From NCBI RefSeq assembly GCF_014858005.1, contig NZ_JACYOT010000011.1, forward strand, positions 62,001 through 126,000: 64,000 nucleotides of DNA, given 5' to 3'. Source of the stretch: Propioniciclava soli (GTDB taxonomy: Bacteria; Actinomycetota; Actinomycetes; Propionibacteriales; Propionibacteriaceae). The notes below the pieces were generated by a model, which saw only the letters and a program-made list of their open reading frames with translations, did no database searches and was not told where the DNA came from. The position numbers and the translations under genes are program-made. The first letter of the stretch is position 1. Every line of letters begins with the position of its first letter. Positions 7,944 through 15,621 of this stretch are shown one piece after another.

Positions 7944-9146
7944 ATGACCCTCTTCAGCGCCGTCCAACCCGCCCCGCCGGACGCGATCCTCGGGCTCACC
8001 GAGCAGTTTCGGGCCGACCCGAACCCGCGCAAGGTGAATCTCGGCGTGGGCGTCTACCAGAACGAGCAGGGTGTGCTGCCGCTGCTGCGCAGCGTGGCGG
8101 CCGCCGAGCGGAAGCTCGCGGCGCAGCCCCAGGCCAAGGGGTACCTGGCCATCGACGGGCTGCCGACCTACGACGCGGACGTCAAGGAGCTCGTGTTCGG
8201 CGCCGGTTCGCCCCTGCTGGCGGACGGGCGCGTCGTCACGGTGCAGGCGCTGGGCGGCACCGGAGCCCTGAAGATCGGCGCCGACTTCCTGCGCCAGGTG
8301 TCCCCGGACGCGCGCGTGCTCATCTCGAACCCGAGCTGGGAGAACCACCAGGCGCTGTTCACGCGCGCCGGCTTCACGGTGGCGAAGTACCGCTACTACG
8401 ACGCCGAGGCCAAGGGTGTCGACGTGGCCGGGATGCTCGCCGATCTGGACGCCGCCGCCCCCGGCACGATCGTGGTGCTGCACGCCTGCTGCCACAACCC
8501 GACCGGCTATGACCTCACGCCCGAGCAGTGGCAGCGCGTCATCGACGTGGTGGTGGAGCGGGACCTCACCGCGTTCCTCGACATGGCCTACCAAGGCTTC
8601 AGCGCCGGCATCGAAGAGGATGGGGCCGTCGTCCGCGCCTTCGCCGAGCGGGTGCCAAGCTTCTTCGTGTCGACCTCGTTCAGCAAGAGCTTCTCGCTCT
8701 ATGGCGAGCGCGTCGGCGGGTTGTCGATCGTGTGCGCGGACGCCGACGAGGCGGCCCGCGTCCTCTCGCAGGTGAAGATCGTCATCCGCACCAACTACTC
8801 CAACCCGCCCACCCACGGCGCGGCGCTGGTGGAGACCGTGCTCGCCGATCCCGAGCTGCGCGCCGACTGGGTGGCCGAGCTGGGTGAGATGCGTGACCGC
8901 ATCAAGGCCATGCGGGCGGCCCTGGTGGCGGGGCTCGCGGACGCGGGCGTCACGCGGGACATGAGCTACATCACCGACCAGCTGGGCATGTTCAGCTTCT
9001 CGGGCCTGACGAAGGAGCAGATGGTGCGCCTGCGCACCGAGTTCGGCGTCTACGGCACCGACACCGGCCGGATCTGCGTCGCGGCGTTGAACGAGGGCAA
9101 CGTCGGCTACGTCAGCGAGTCCATCGCGGCGGTGCTGCAGGACTGA
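7944..9146 (+). CDS. Aromatic amino acid/aspartate aminotransferase
   Basis: A 400-residue class I PLP aminotransferase of the AspC/TyrB subgroup. It shows KVNLGVGVYQNEQGVLPLLRSV at the N-terminus, the CCHNPTGYDLTPEQW block, FLDMAYQGFSAGIEEDG, and the PLP-lysine motif STSFSKSFSLYGERVGGLS. It transfers amino groups between aspartate or aromatic amino acids and 2-oxoglutarate. AspC and TyrB cannot be told apart by eye. It is monocistronic, with a strong hairpin downstream. Confidence 0.92.
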   Translation: MTLFSAVQPAPPDAILGLTEQFRADPNPRKVNLGVGVYQNEQGVLPLLRSVAAAERKLAAQPQAKGYLAIDGLPTYDADVKELVFGAGSPLLADGRVVTVQALGGTGALKIGADFLRQVSPDARVLISNPSWENHQALFTRAGFTVAKYRYYDAEAKGVDVAGMLADLDAAAPGTIVVLHACCHNPTGYDLTPEQWQRVIDVVVERDLTAFLDMAYQGFSAGIEEDGAVVRAFAERVPSFFVSTSFSKSFSLYGERVGGLSIVCADADEAARVLSQVKIVIRTNYSNPPTHGAALVETVLADPELRADWVAELGEMRDRIKAMRAALVAGLADAGVTRDMSYITDQLGMFSFSGLTKEQMVRLRTEFGVYGTDTGRICVAALNEGNVGYVSESIAAVLQD

Positions 9147-9176
9147 GCCGGGCACACCCAGGCGCACGACAAGGAC

Positions 9177-9209
9177 GGGCCCGCCGGTGCCCGCTGCACC
9201 GACGGGCCC
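9177..9209. terminator. Bidirectional terminator hairpin
   Basis: A 14-position stem (9177-9190 with 9196-9209) encloses a 5-nt loop and has one C/A mismatch on the plus strand (a G-U wobble in minus-strand RNA). It sits between the convergent aminotransferase and sugar-binding-protein genes. Confidence 0.75.
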
Positions 9210-9224
9210 ATCGCCCGGCCTGAC

Positions 9225-10283
9225 TCAGAAGTCGAAGTCGTCGATGTTGTCGGCATTGAATCGGTAGGGCTCACCCAGCAGCACCGTGTTGTCCGCCTCC
9301 ACGGTGAACTCGCCGAGCCGGCCGGCGGTGAAGGTGTCACCCTCGGCCCCGGTGATCTCGTCGGACGCGAGCGCGTTGGCGGCGTAGGCGGACAGGTACC
9401 CGAGATCCTCCGGATTCCAGAGGGCGAACTCTGTGACCGTGCCGTCTGCGACGTACTCGCGCATCTGGTTCGGGGTGCCCAGACCCGTGATCGCCACCTG
9501 TCCCTTGTACTGGGACGTCGACAGGTAGCGTGCTGCGGCGGCGATGCCGACGGTGGTCGGTGAGACGATGCCCTTCAGGTTCGGGTGGCTCTGCAGCAAA
9601 CCGGCCGTCCGGTCGAAGGAGGTCTGGTCGTCGTCGTTGCCGTAGACGGTCTCGACCAACGTGATGTTCGGATGGGACGCAGCGAGTTCTTCCGTCATCA
9701 TCTCGATCCACGTGTTCTGGTTGGTCGCATTGGCGGCGGCGGAGAGGATGGCGATCTCGCCCTCGTCACCGATCTGCTCGGCGATCATGTCCACCTGCAC
9801 CTTGGCGATGCCTTCGGCGGTCGCCTGGTTGACGAAGAGGTCGCGACATTCGGGGTTGGTGTCGGAGTCGAACGTCACCACCTTGATGCCGATGGTCTTG
9901 GCGTCGTTCAGCGCGCCGCAGATCGCGGCCGGGTCATTGGCCGAGACCACGATCGCGTCGACCTGCTGCTGGGTGAGGGTGTTGATGTAGCTGACCTGGG
10001 CGTCCGGAGCGGCCGTCGCCGGGCCCACTTCGGAGAACGTTCCGCCGATCTCCGCCACGGCTTCCCGACCGCCGGTGCTCGAGGTGTCGAAGTAGGGGTT
10101 GCCGAGGTTCTTGGGCAGGAAGGCCACCTGCACGTCGCTGGTGGCTCCTCCGGTGCCTGTGCCCGGGCTGGCGTCGCCGTCGGACGCCGGCGTCCCCCCG
10201 TTGGCGCAGGCCGAGAGGGCCAGGACCAGGGCTGTGGCTGCGGCCAGGCGCCGGAGGCGTCGTGGTTGGGTCGGAGGCGTCAT
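9225..10283 (-). CDS. rhaS: Rhamnose-type ABC transporter substrate-binding lipoprotein
   Basis: The 352-residue periplasmic-binding-protein-like receptor (type I fold) has a signal peptide and lipobox ALSAC (Cys26), a Thr/Gly-rich linker, and the family pattern FLPKNLGNPYFDTSSTGGREAVAEIGG. NTLTQQQVDAIVVSANDP and the C-terminal YRFNADNIDDFDF are characteristic of RhaS and autoinducer-2/LsrB relatives. It is the last gene of the operon with two permeases and a double ATPase. Rhamnose is the family-level prediction; no rhamnose catabolic gene lies nearby. AAGGAAGA precedes the start. Confidence 0.85.
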   Translation of the reverse strand: MTPPTQPRRLRRLAAATALVLALSACANGGTPASDGDASPGTGTGGATSDVQVAFLPKNLGNPYFDTSSTGGREAVAEIGGTFSEVGPATAAPDAQVSYINTLTQQQVDAIVVSANDPAAICGALNDAKTIGIKVVTFDSDTNPECRDLFVNQATAEGIAKVQVDMIAEQIGDEGEIAILSAAANATNQNTWIEMMTEELAASHPNITLVETVYGNDDDQTSFDRTAGLLQSHPNLKGIVSPTTVGIAAAARYLSTSQYKGQVAITGLGTPNQMREYVADGTVTEFALWNPEDLGYLSAYAANALASDEITGAEGDTFTAGRLGEFTVEADNTVLLGEPYRFNADNIDDFDF

Positions 10284-10343
10284 CGGATCTTCCTTTCGTG
10301 GTTCTTCACTCGGTTGCCGTCGTTGGCGGACGGGCTGAACGGG

Positions 10344-11384
10344 TCACGCCTGGGCGGGCGTGGCCGAGGACGGCCTGGCCCGCACCGAGCGGGCCCAGGT
10401 GAGGATGCTGCCGGAGATGACGGACAGCACCAACAACACGCCCGTGATGATGTTGATGACGTCCGAGGTGACGCCGGCCAGGCGCAGGGCACTGGAGAGC
10501 ACCCCGATCAACAGGACGCCCGCGACGACGCCGTGGAGCGCTCCGCGGCCACCGAACACGGACACCCCACCCAGCACCACCGCGGCGATCACCTGGAGTT
10601 CCAGCCCCATCGCGTTGTCCCCCCGCGCACTCCCGAAGCGCAGCGTGTAGTACACCCCGGCCAGCGCGGCGATGGCGCCGGACAACACGAACAAGATGAT
10701 GCGGGTGCGGTCGACAGCAACACCGTTGAAGAGGGCGGCGTCACGGCTGCGACCGATGGCGTAGGTGCCGCGTCCGAAGGTGGTGAAGTGGAGCAGCACC
10801 ACGAACGCCGCCAGGGCCACGGCGAACACGATCATCACCAGGGGGATGGGCGTGCCGGGGATGTTGGCGCGGGCCAGCGTCGTCCACTCTTCGGGAAAGG
10901 CGGTCACGGCCGTCGTGCCCAACAGCCCCACCGCGATGCCGCGGTACAAGGCCATGGATCCGATCGTGACGGCCAGTGCGGGGAGCTGCAGGCGCGTGAT
11001 GAGCAGCCCGTTCACCAGCCCGCCCAGGATGCCCACGCCCACCGCAGTGGTTGCGGCGAGACCCATGGGCTGGCCGGCCTGCACCATCATGCCGATGACC
11101 ACGGAACTGAGGCCCACCATGGACCCCACGGACAGATCGATGTCCCCCGTGATCATCACCATCGTCATGGGGAGTGCGATCAGGAGAAGGGTGGCCACGT
11201 CCAGCAGGAGGAAGGTGAGCGTGATCGGGGTCGCGAAGTTCCGAACGGTGAGCGATGCCACGAGCACGACGATGGCGAGGAGCGCGATGATCGCCATCTC
11301 GGGCGTGAGGAGCACGCGCTGCCACCAGGGGCGGGCGTGATCGGCGTAGGTGCGCGAGCGCTCCGCGGGACGGGTCTGGCTCAT
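10344..11384 (-). CDS. rhaQ: Rhamnose-type ABC transporter permease 2
   Basis: A 346-residue BPD_transp_2 (ribose/rhamnose class) permease with eight or more helices. It has the ITGDIDLSVGSMVGLSSVV motif and the FGRGTYAIGRSRDAALFNGV cytoplasmic loop. Its ATG overlaps the stop of the other permease by 4 bp. It forms a heterodimeric membrane domain with RhaP, powered by the fused ATPase. Confidence 0.88.
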   Translation of the reverse strand: MSQTRPAERSRTYADHARPWWQRVLLTPEMAIIALLAIVVLVASLTVRNFATPITLTFLLLDVATLLLIALPMTMVMITGDIDLSVGSMVGLSSVVIGMMVQAGQPMGLAATTAVGVGILGGLVNGLLITRLQLPALAVTIGSMALYRGIAVGLLGTTAVTAFPEEWTTLARANIPGTPIPLVMIVFAVALAAFVVLLHFTTFGRGTYAIGRSRDAALFNGVAVDRTRIILFVLSGAIAALAGVYYTLRFGSARGDNAMGLELQVIAAVVLGGVSVFGGRGALHGVVAGVLLIGVLSSALRLAGVTSDVINIITGVLLVLSVISGSILTWARSVRARPSSATPAQA

Positions 11385-12424
11385 GCGTCCGCCCTCCCTT
11401 CGCTGAGGCGTCGGGTCTGGCGTTGGGCGAGGACGCGGTCGAGGACGATCGCGCCAATGATGAGCGCGCCGACGAGTGCCTGTTGCCACAGATCGGGGAT
11501 GCCGAGAACCGGTAGCGCGCGGCTGATGGTCAGCAGCAAAAAGGCGCCGATTGCGGCCCCCAGTACCGTGCCCACGCCGCCCACGATGGCGACCCCGCCG
11601 ATGACGGCAGCTCCGATCGCCTGGAGCTCGAACCCGAAGCCGGCCTGGCTCGAGACCGTTCCGTAGCGCGCGGCGTACAGGACTCCGCCCAGGCCGGACA
11701 GCGCGCCACTGAGCACGAAGGCCGTGAAGACGCGGCGCCGCGCCGGGAGGCCGTACAGCCCGGCGGCGTCCGGAGCCGAGCCGATGGCGTAGAACTCGCG
11801 CCCGGGCCGGGTGTTGGCGAGGTACCAGCCCACCGAGCCCAGCACGACGAGGGCGATGAGCGTGAGGACGGGCAGACCCCAGAGCTGGTGGGTACCCATG
11901 CCGAGGAACGCGGGCGGCAGGTCGGACGCGTTGATCCGGCTCGAGCCGGTCCAGGCGACGTTGATGCCGCGGAAGGCGTACAGGGTGCCGAGCGTGATCA
12001 CCATGGCCGGTACGCGCCCCAGCGCGACGAGGGCGCCGTTGACCGCGCCGAGCAGGGCGCCGAACACGACTCCGGCGAGCATGACCACCGGGATTGGCAG
12101 CGCGGTGGTGGTGAACAGCGTCCCCGTGAGGTAGGCGGTCAGGCCCACGATGGACCCCACGGACAGGTCGACGTTGCGGGTGATGATGACGACGGCCTGC
12201 CCCACGGCCACGACGACGAGGATCGAGGGGGTGAGCAGCAGGTCGCGGAAGCCATCGGGGCTGAACAGGAACAGGGGGTTGCGCGCGGTCGTCACCCCGA
12301 CGACCAGGAGGAAGGCGAGCGCGATGCCGGCTTCGCGGGAGAGCAGGAGGCGCCGCAGCAGCGACGTCCGGGTCGTGGCGGTGCCGTGTGCGACGGACGT
12401 CACGGCGGTGGACGCGGTGCTCAT
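11381..12424 (-). CDS. rhaP: Rhamnose-type ABC transporter permease 1
   Basis: A 347-residue permease homologous to its neighbour, with the matching [21 protein letters not shown] motif and [19 protein letters not shown] loop. Its start overlaps the stop of the ATPase gene by 4 bp (ATGA), so the operon is tightly coupled. The order ATPase-permease-permease-receptor is that of RhaTPQS transporters. Confidence 0.88.
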   Translation of the reverse strand: MSTASTAVTSVAHGTATTRTSLLRRLLLSREAGIALAFLLVVGVTTARNPLFLFSPDGFRDLLLTPSILVVVAVGQAVVIITRNVDLSVGSIVGLTAYLTGTLFTTTALPIPVVMLAGVVFGALLGAVNGALVALGRVPAMVITLGTLYAFRGINVAWTGSSRINASDLPPAFLGMGTHQLWGLPVLTLIALVVLGSVGWYLANTRPGREFYAIGSAPDAAGLYGLPARRRVFTAFVLSGALSGLGGVLYAARYGTVSSQAGFGFELQAIGAAVIGGVAIVGGVGTVLGAAIGAFLLLTISRALPVLGIPDLWQQALVGALIIGAIVLDRVLAQRQTRRLSEGRADA

Positions 12425-14028
12425 GCGACACTCTCGCTTCCGTGGTGCTGCCCCGCCTCGGCCTGCCCGTGCGTGGCGGCGAACATCACCTTCTCGGCGG
12501 TGGCGCCGTCGCGGGGAAGATCGGCCGTGATTCGTCCTTCGTGCATCACGAGGATGCGATCACTCATGCCCAACACCTCCGGGAGCTCCGAGCTGATCAT
12601 GAGAATGGCGAGGCCGGCCCCGGCCAGCTGGCTCATCATGCGGTGCACCTCCGACTTCGTGCCGACGTCGATGCCCCGCGTCGGCTCGTCGATGATGAGG
12701 ACTGTCGGCTCGGTCGCCAGCCACTTTGCCAGAACCACCTTCTGCTGGTTGCCGCCCGACAGGGTGCCGGCCAAGGTGTCGAGGGCGGCGGTCTTCACCT
12801 CGAGGCGTTGGGCCCAGTCCCGCGCCGTGTCGTTCTCCTGCGTGGTCGAGATCAGTCCCCCGCGGCTGAGCCGGCCGCGGATGGCGTCGGTGATGTTGCT
12901 GGCCACGGTCGCGTCGAGGATGAGTCCCTGCTTGCGGCGATCCTCCGGCACCAGCGCCAGGCCGGCCCGCATGGCCGCGGCGGGGGAGTTCTTCGGCAGC
13001 GGTCGTCCTCCGACGCGGACCTCACCGGTGCGGTAGGGGTCGACGCCGAACACCGCCCGGGCCACTTCGCTCCGGCCTGCGCCGACCAACCCTGCCAAGG
13101 CGACGATCTCGCCCGATCGCACCGAGAAGGTGATGTCGGCGAACACGCCGGGCTGTGACAGTCCGTTCACCTCGAGCACCGGTGCGCCGATCTGCGCCTC
13201 CTGCTTTGGGAACAGGTCGCCCACCTCCCGACCCACCATCTTCCGGACGATATCGGCCACCGTCGTGGTGGCGATGGGGTCGGTCGACACATAGGATCCG
13301 TCCCGCATCACGGTGACCGTGTCGCACAGGGCGAAGACCTCCTCGAACCGGTGGGAGATGAACATCAGGGCCCGCCCCTCGTCACGCAGGCCGCGTGCCA
13401 CGTCGAAGAGACGTTCGACCTCGACGCCGGACAGGGCGGCCGTCGGCTCGTCCATGATCAGGACCCGCGCATCCAGGCTGATGGCCTTCGCGATCTCGAT
13501 GATCTGCTGGTCGGCGATGGACAGGCCCTCGGTGGGCCGGTCCGGATCGATGCGGACGCCCAGGCGCGCGAACAGTGCCAGGGCCTCTGAGCGCATGGTG
13601 GCGCGGTCGACACGGCCGAATCGACCGACGGGTTGGCGCCCCATGAAGATGTTCTCCGTCACCGAGAGGTCGGGGAACAGGGTGGGTTCCTGGTAGATCA
13701 CCGCGATGCCCGCCTTCTTTGCATCGGCGGTGCTGCGGAACTCGACGGGGCGGCCGTCCAGGGTGAGCGTGCCGGAGTCACGGGGGTACAGGCCGGCGAT
13801 GATCTTGACCAGCGTCGACTTCCCTGCGCCGTTCTCACCGACGAGGGCATGGATGGAGCCGGCGTGGAGTTCGAGCTGGGCATCGCGCAGGGCCACGACG
13901 CGGCCGAAGGCCTTGCTGACCCCGCGCAGCTCCAGGGCGGGGGCGGCGGTCTCGGGTGTAGTCGTGGAAGTGGGCGTGACCATGTGATCCGCGTCACGCC
14001 GCGGGCGATCGGGTCGTTGATCGGACAC
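12421..14028 (-). CDS. rhaT: Rhamnose-type ABC transporter ATPase (two fused domains)
   Basis: About 535 residues with two nucleotide-binding domains. The first has canonical Walker [10 protein letters not shown], Walker [14 protein letters not shown] and a signature-like [12 protein letters not shown]. The second has the degenerate Walker [10 protein letters not shown] but a normal LSGGNQQK signature and [13 protein letters not shown]. This asymmetry is normal for ribose/rhamnose importers. A GTG at 14026-14028 preceded by GGGAG is my preferred start; ATGs at 14040 and 13983 are alternatives. An inverted repeat at 14038-14059 lies at the promoter side. Confidence 0.9.
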   Translation of the reverse strand: MSDQRPDRPRRDADHMVTPTSTTTPETAAPALELRGVSKAFGRVVALRDAQLELHAGSIHALVGENGAGKSTLVKIIAGLYPRDSGTLTLDGRPVEFRSTADAKKAGIAVIYQEPTLFPDLSVTENIFMGRQPVGRFGRVDRATMRSEALALFARLGVRIDPDRPTEGLSIADQQIIEIAKAISLDARVLIMDEPTAALSGVEVERLFDVARGLRDEGRALMFISHRFEEVFALCDTVTVMRDGSYVSTDPIATTTVADIVRKMVGREVGDLFPKQEAQIGAPVLEVNGLSQPGVFADITFSVRSGEIVALAGLVGAGRSEVARAVFGVDPYRTGEVRVGGRPLPKNSPAAAMRAGLALVPEDRRKQGLILDATVASNITDAIRGRLSRGGLISTTQENDTARDWAQRLEVKTAALDTLAGTLSGGNQQKVVLAKWLATEPTVLIIDEPTRGIDVGTKSEVHRMMSQLAGAGLAILMISSELPEVLGMSDRILVMHEGRITADLPRDGATAEKVMFAATHGQAEAGQHHGSESVA

Positions 14029-14037
14029 CGTTGCTCC

Positions 14038-14059
14038 CATCGTCACCATTGAAACGATG
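14038..14059. promoter_or_regulatory. Inverted repeat upstream of the rhamnose-type operon
   Basis: CATCGT and ACGATG form 6-bp arms 10 nt apart just before the GTG start of the ATPase gene. The position suits an operator. No regulator gene is adjacent, so this is tentative. Confidence 0.35.
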
Positions 14060-14157
14060 TACGCACCGTAGCGCGTGCGGGCACCTCCGGGCACGTGCCA
14101 GGGCGGTTCTCCACTGATTGTCTCCAGGTCGGATGACTCTGCGGCCCTTCACCCAGC

Positions 14158-14227
14158 CACTTCGCTCCCCGGCCATAGCGGGGCTCTTCGTCCAAGAAGA
14201 GCACCGCTACGGCCGGGGAGCGAAGTG
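14158..14227. repeat. 70-nt near-perfect palindrome
   Basis: Two 32-nt arms (14158-14189 and 14196-14227) match at 30 of 32 positions around a 6-nt loop. Related fragments of the right arm recur at about 14240-14287 (GAGCACGGCTACGGC and GGGGAGCGAAGTGG). It lies between the hydrolase gene and the sugar ABC operon, both on the minus strand, so it could terminate the hydrolase transcript; its size also fits an interspersed palindromic element. The rest of 14060-14374 holds no gene I can support. Confidence 0.8.
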
Positions 14228-14374
14228 CCTGAGCTGGGAGAGCACGGCTACGGCAAGGGAGCGTCGCGCGGTCCGGGGAGCGAAGTGGCCCGCCAGACCG
14301 GGCCGTCAGCCAACACCCCCCTTCCGGGCGGCCACCACCCGATACCGGGTGTCCAACCCGACGGGGCGTCCCGA

Positions 14375-15100
14375 TCAGGCGGGGTAGTTCTCCGCCAGCC
14401 AGGCTGTGGTGACGTCCCAGGCCGCAGCGGAGGCGTCCGGGTCGTGGAAGGCCAGGCGGGGGTTGTCGAACGCGTGGTCGGAGCCCGGCCACAGCTGGAA
14501 GCTGGCGCCGTAGGACGTGACGACCGATTCGATATGGGCCACGTCGTCTCGGGAGAGGAAGGCGTCGGCGCTGCCGAAGTGGTGCAGGCTCGGCACGGCC
14601 ACGGGATCGCCGTCGACCATCCTCGGGAGCGCCGAGCCGTAGTAGCTGACGAGGGCGTCGGCGATCACGTCCCAGTCGGCACCCTGGATCGCCGCGTAGG
14701 CGAGACCGCCGCCGAAGCAGAAGCCCACGAGGGCCACACGCGTCCGGGTGGCCTCGTCGGCGCGCAGGTGGGCGATGGCGGCGCGGACGTCCTCGACCGC
14801 CAGATCCCAGTCGACGCGGCCGGAGACCCCCACTGCGGTCTCCAGAGCGTTTTCGGACGTCTCGTCGATCACGTCCACCCCCAGGCGCCAGTAGATCTGG
14901 GGTAGCAGCACGGTGTAGCCCAGCGCCGCGAGGTCGTCCGCGCGCTGCCGCATGTACGGGCTGCGCCCGAAGATCTCCTGGACGAGCACGATGCCTGGCC
15001 CGCGACCCGAGCCCGGACGGACGAGGGTGGCCGGCATGGTGGTGGCACCGTCCGGGCCCGGGGTGGGCACTGGCACGGTGATGTCGAGCGGCGTGGGCAT
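14375..15100 (-). CDS. Dienelactone hydrolase family protein
   Basis: A 241-residue alpha/beta hydrolase of the dienelactone hydrolase family. The nucleophile elbow is VGFCFGGGLA (Cys), the acid Asp lies in FGSADAFL and the catalytic His in PGSDHAFDNP. The N-terminal GIVLVQEIFGRSPYMRQRADDLAALGYTVLLPQIYWR is also diagnostic. Real dienelactone hydrolases act in chlorocatechol degradation; no such pathway is nearby, so the substrate is unknown. AGAGGATCC precedes the ATG. Confidence 0.88.
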   Translation of the reverse strand: MPTPLDITVPVPTPGPDGATTMPATLVRPGSGRGPGIVLVQEIFGRSPYMRQRADDLAALGYTVLLPQIYWRLGVDVIDETSENALETAVGVSGRVDWDLAVEDVRAAIAHLRADEATRTRVALVGFCFGGGLAYAAIQGADWDVIADALVSYYGSALPRMVDGDPVAVPSLHHFGSADAFLSRDDVAHIESVVTSYGASFQLWPGSDHAFDNPRLAFHDPDASAAAWDVTTAWLAENYPA

Positions 15101-15457
15101 CGTGGATCCTCTGAGCGCTGAACGGGCAGTGCGCGCATCTTAACGCGAGGGTCGAGAGATCCACCCGCGTTGGGGCGTCATCCTAGATTCCCCGTTGATG
15201 ATTTGCACTTCAACGCGATCACGCATCGGGATTTCATCAGCAAGGTGTCTCTTCTCCTACAACGACGCTCAGGCCTTTCCTCACGGCGACTGGGAGAAGA
15301 ATCGGCGGAAGCGCCCGGTGAGAACTGATGTGGCTGCGACAGGGAAATGCACTTCTTGTGCGGGACCCAGCTGCCCCGCAGAAAGTCGCCCGATCCTGAG
15401 AATCGGCCGAGAGAAGGCCTAGCCTGAGCGGCGCTCCGGGCACCATACTGTGGCGCG

Positions 15458-15577
15458 TGGCCCGCCGGGCGGGCCATTCCGTGCAGGGCCTGCACGGGTT
15501 TTTCCGGGGGGGAATGGGGCCGCGTCAGAGGCGCCGCATCGATCACCGCGTGGCACGGCCGCCGCATCGATCACCGC
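15458..15577 (+). promoter_or_regulatory. Palindromes and direct repeats upstream of the GH3 gene
   Basis: The 521-nt gap 15101-15621 holds no convincing gene but is structured near its end. There is a palindrome with 9-bp arms (15458-15476), a second with 7-bp arms (GTGCAGG-g-CCTGCAC, 15481-15495), and two identical copies of GCCGCATCGATCACCGC (15533-15549, 15561-15577; 28-nt period). These are candidate regulator sites or leader structures for the secreted glycosidase. In 15101-15457 I see nothing definite beyond the presumed promoter of the hydrolase gene. Confidence 0.4.
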
Positions 15578-15621
15578 AGCCCCTCGGCACCGCTGGTCGA
15601 CCCCTCGTGAAAGGAACTCGA

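Noticed and set aside
9585-11666. A 693-codon frame antisense to the rhamnose-type transporter genes
   Set aside because: The sense strand holds the receptor and permease with clear family motifs; the antisense product is Gly/His/Asp-rich and has no similarity.
14118-14387. 89-codon frame reading through the 70-nt palindrome
   Set aside because: Similar-looking peptides arise from both strands because of the palindrome; it is better explained as a non-coding repeat element.
15178-15567. 129-codon minus-strand frame in the gap before GH3
   Set aside because: Codon use and composition differ from real genes here, no ribosome site or domain is visible, and the region contains promoter-like repeats.
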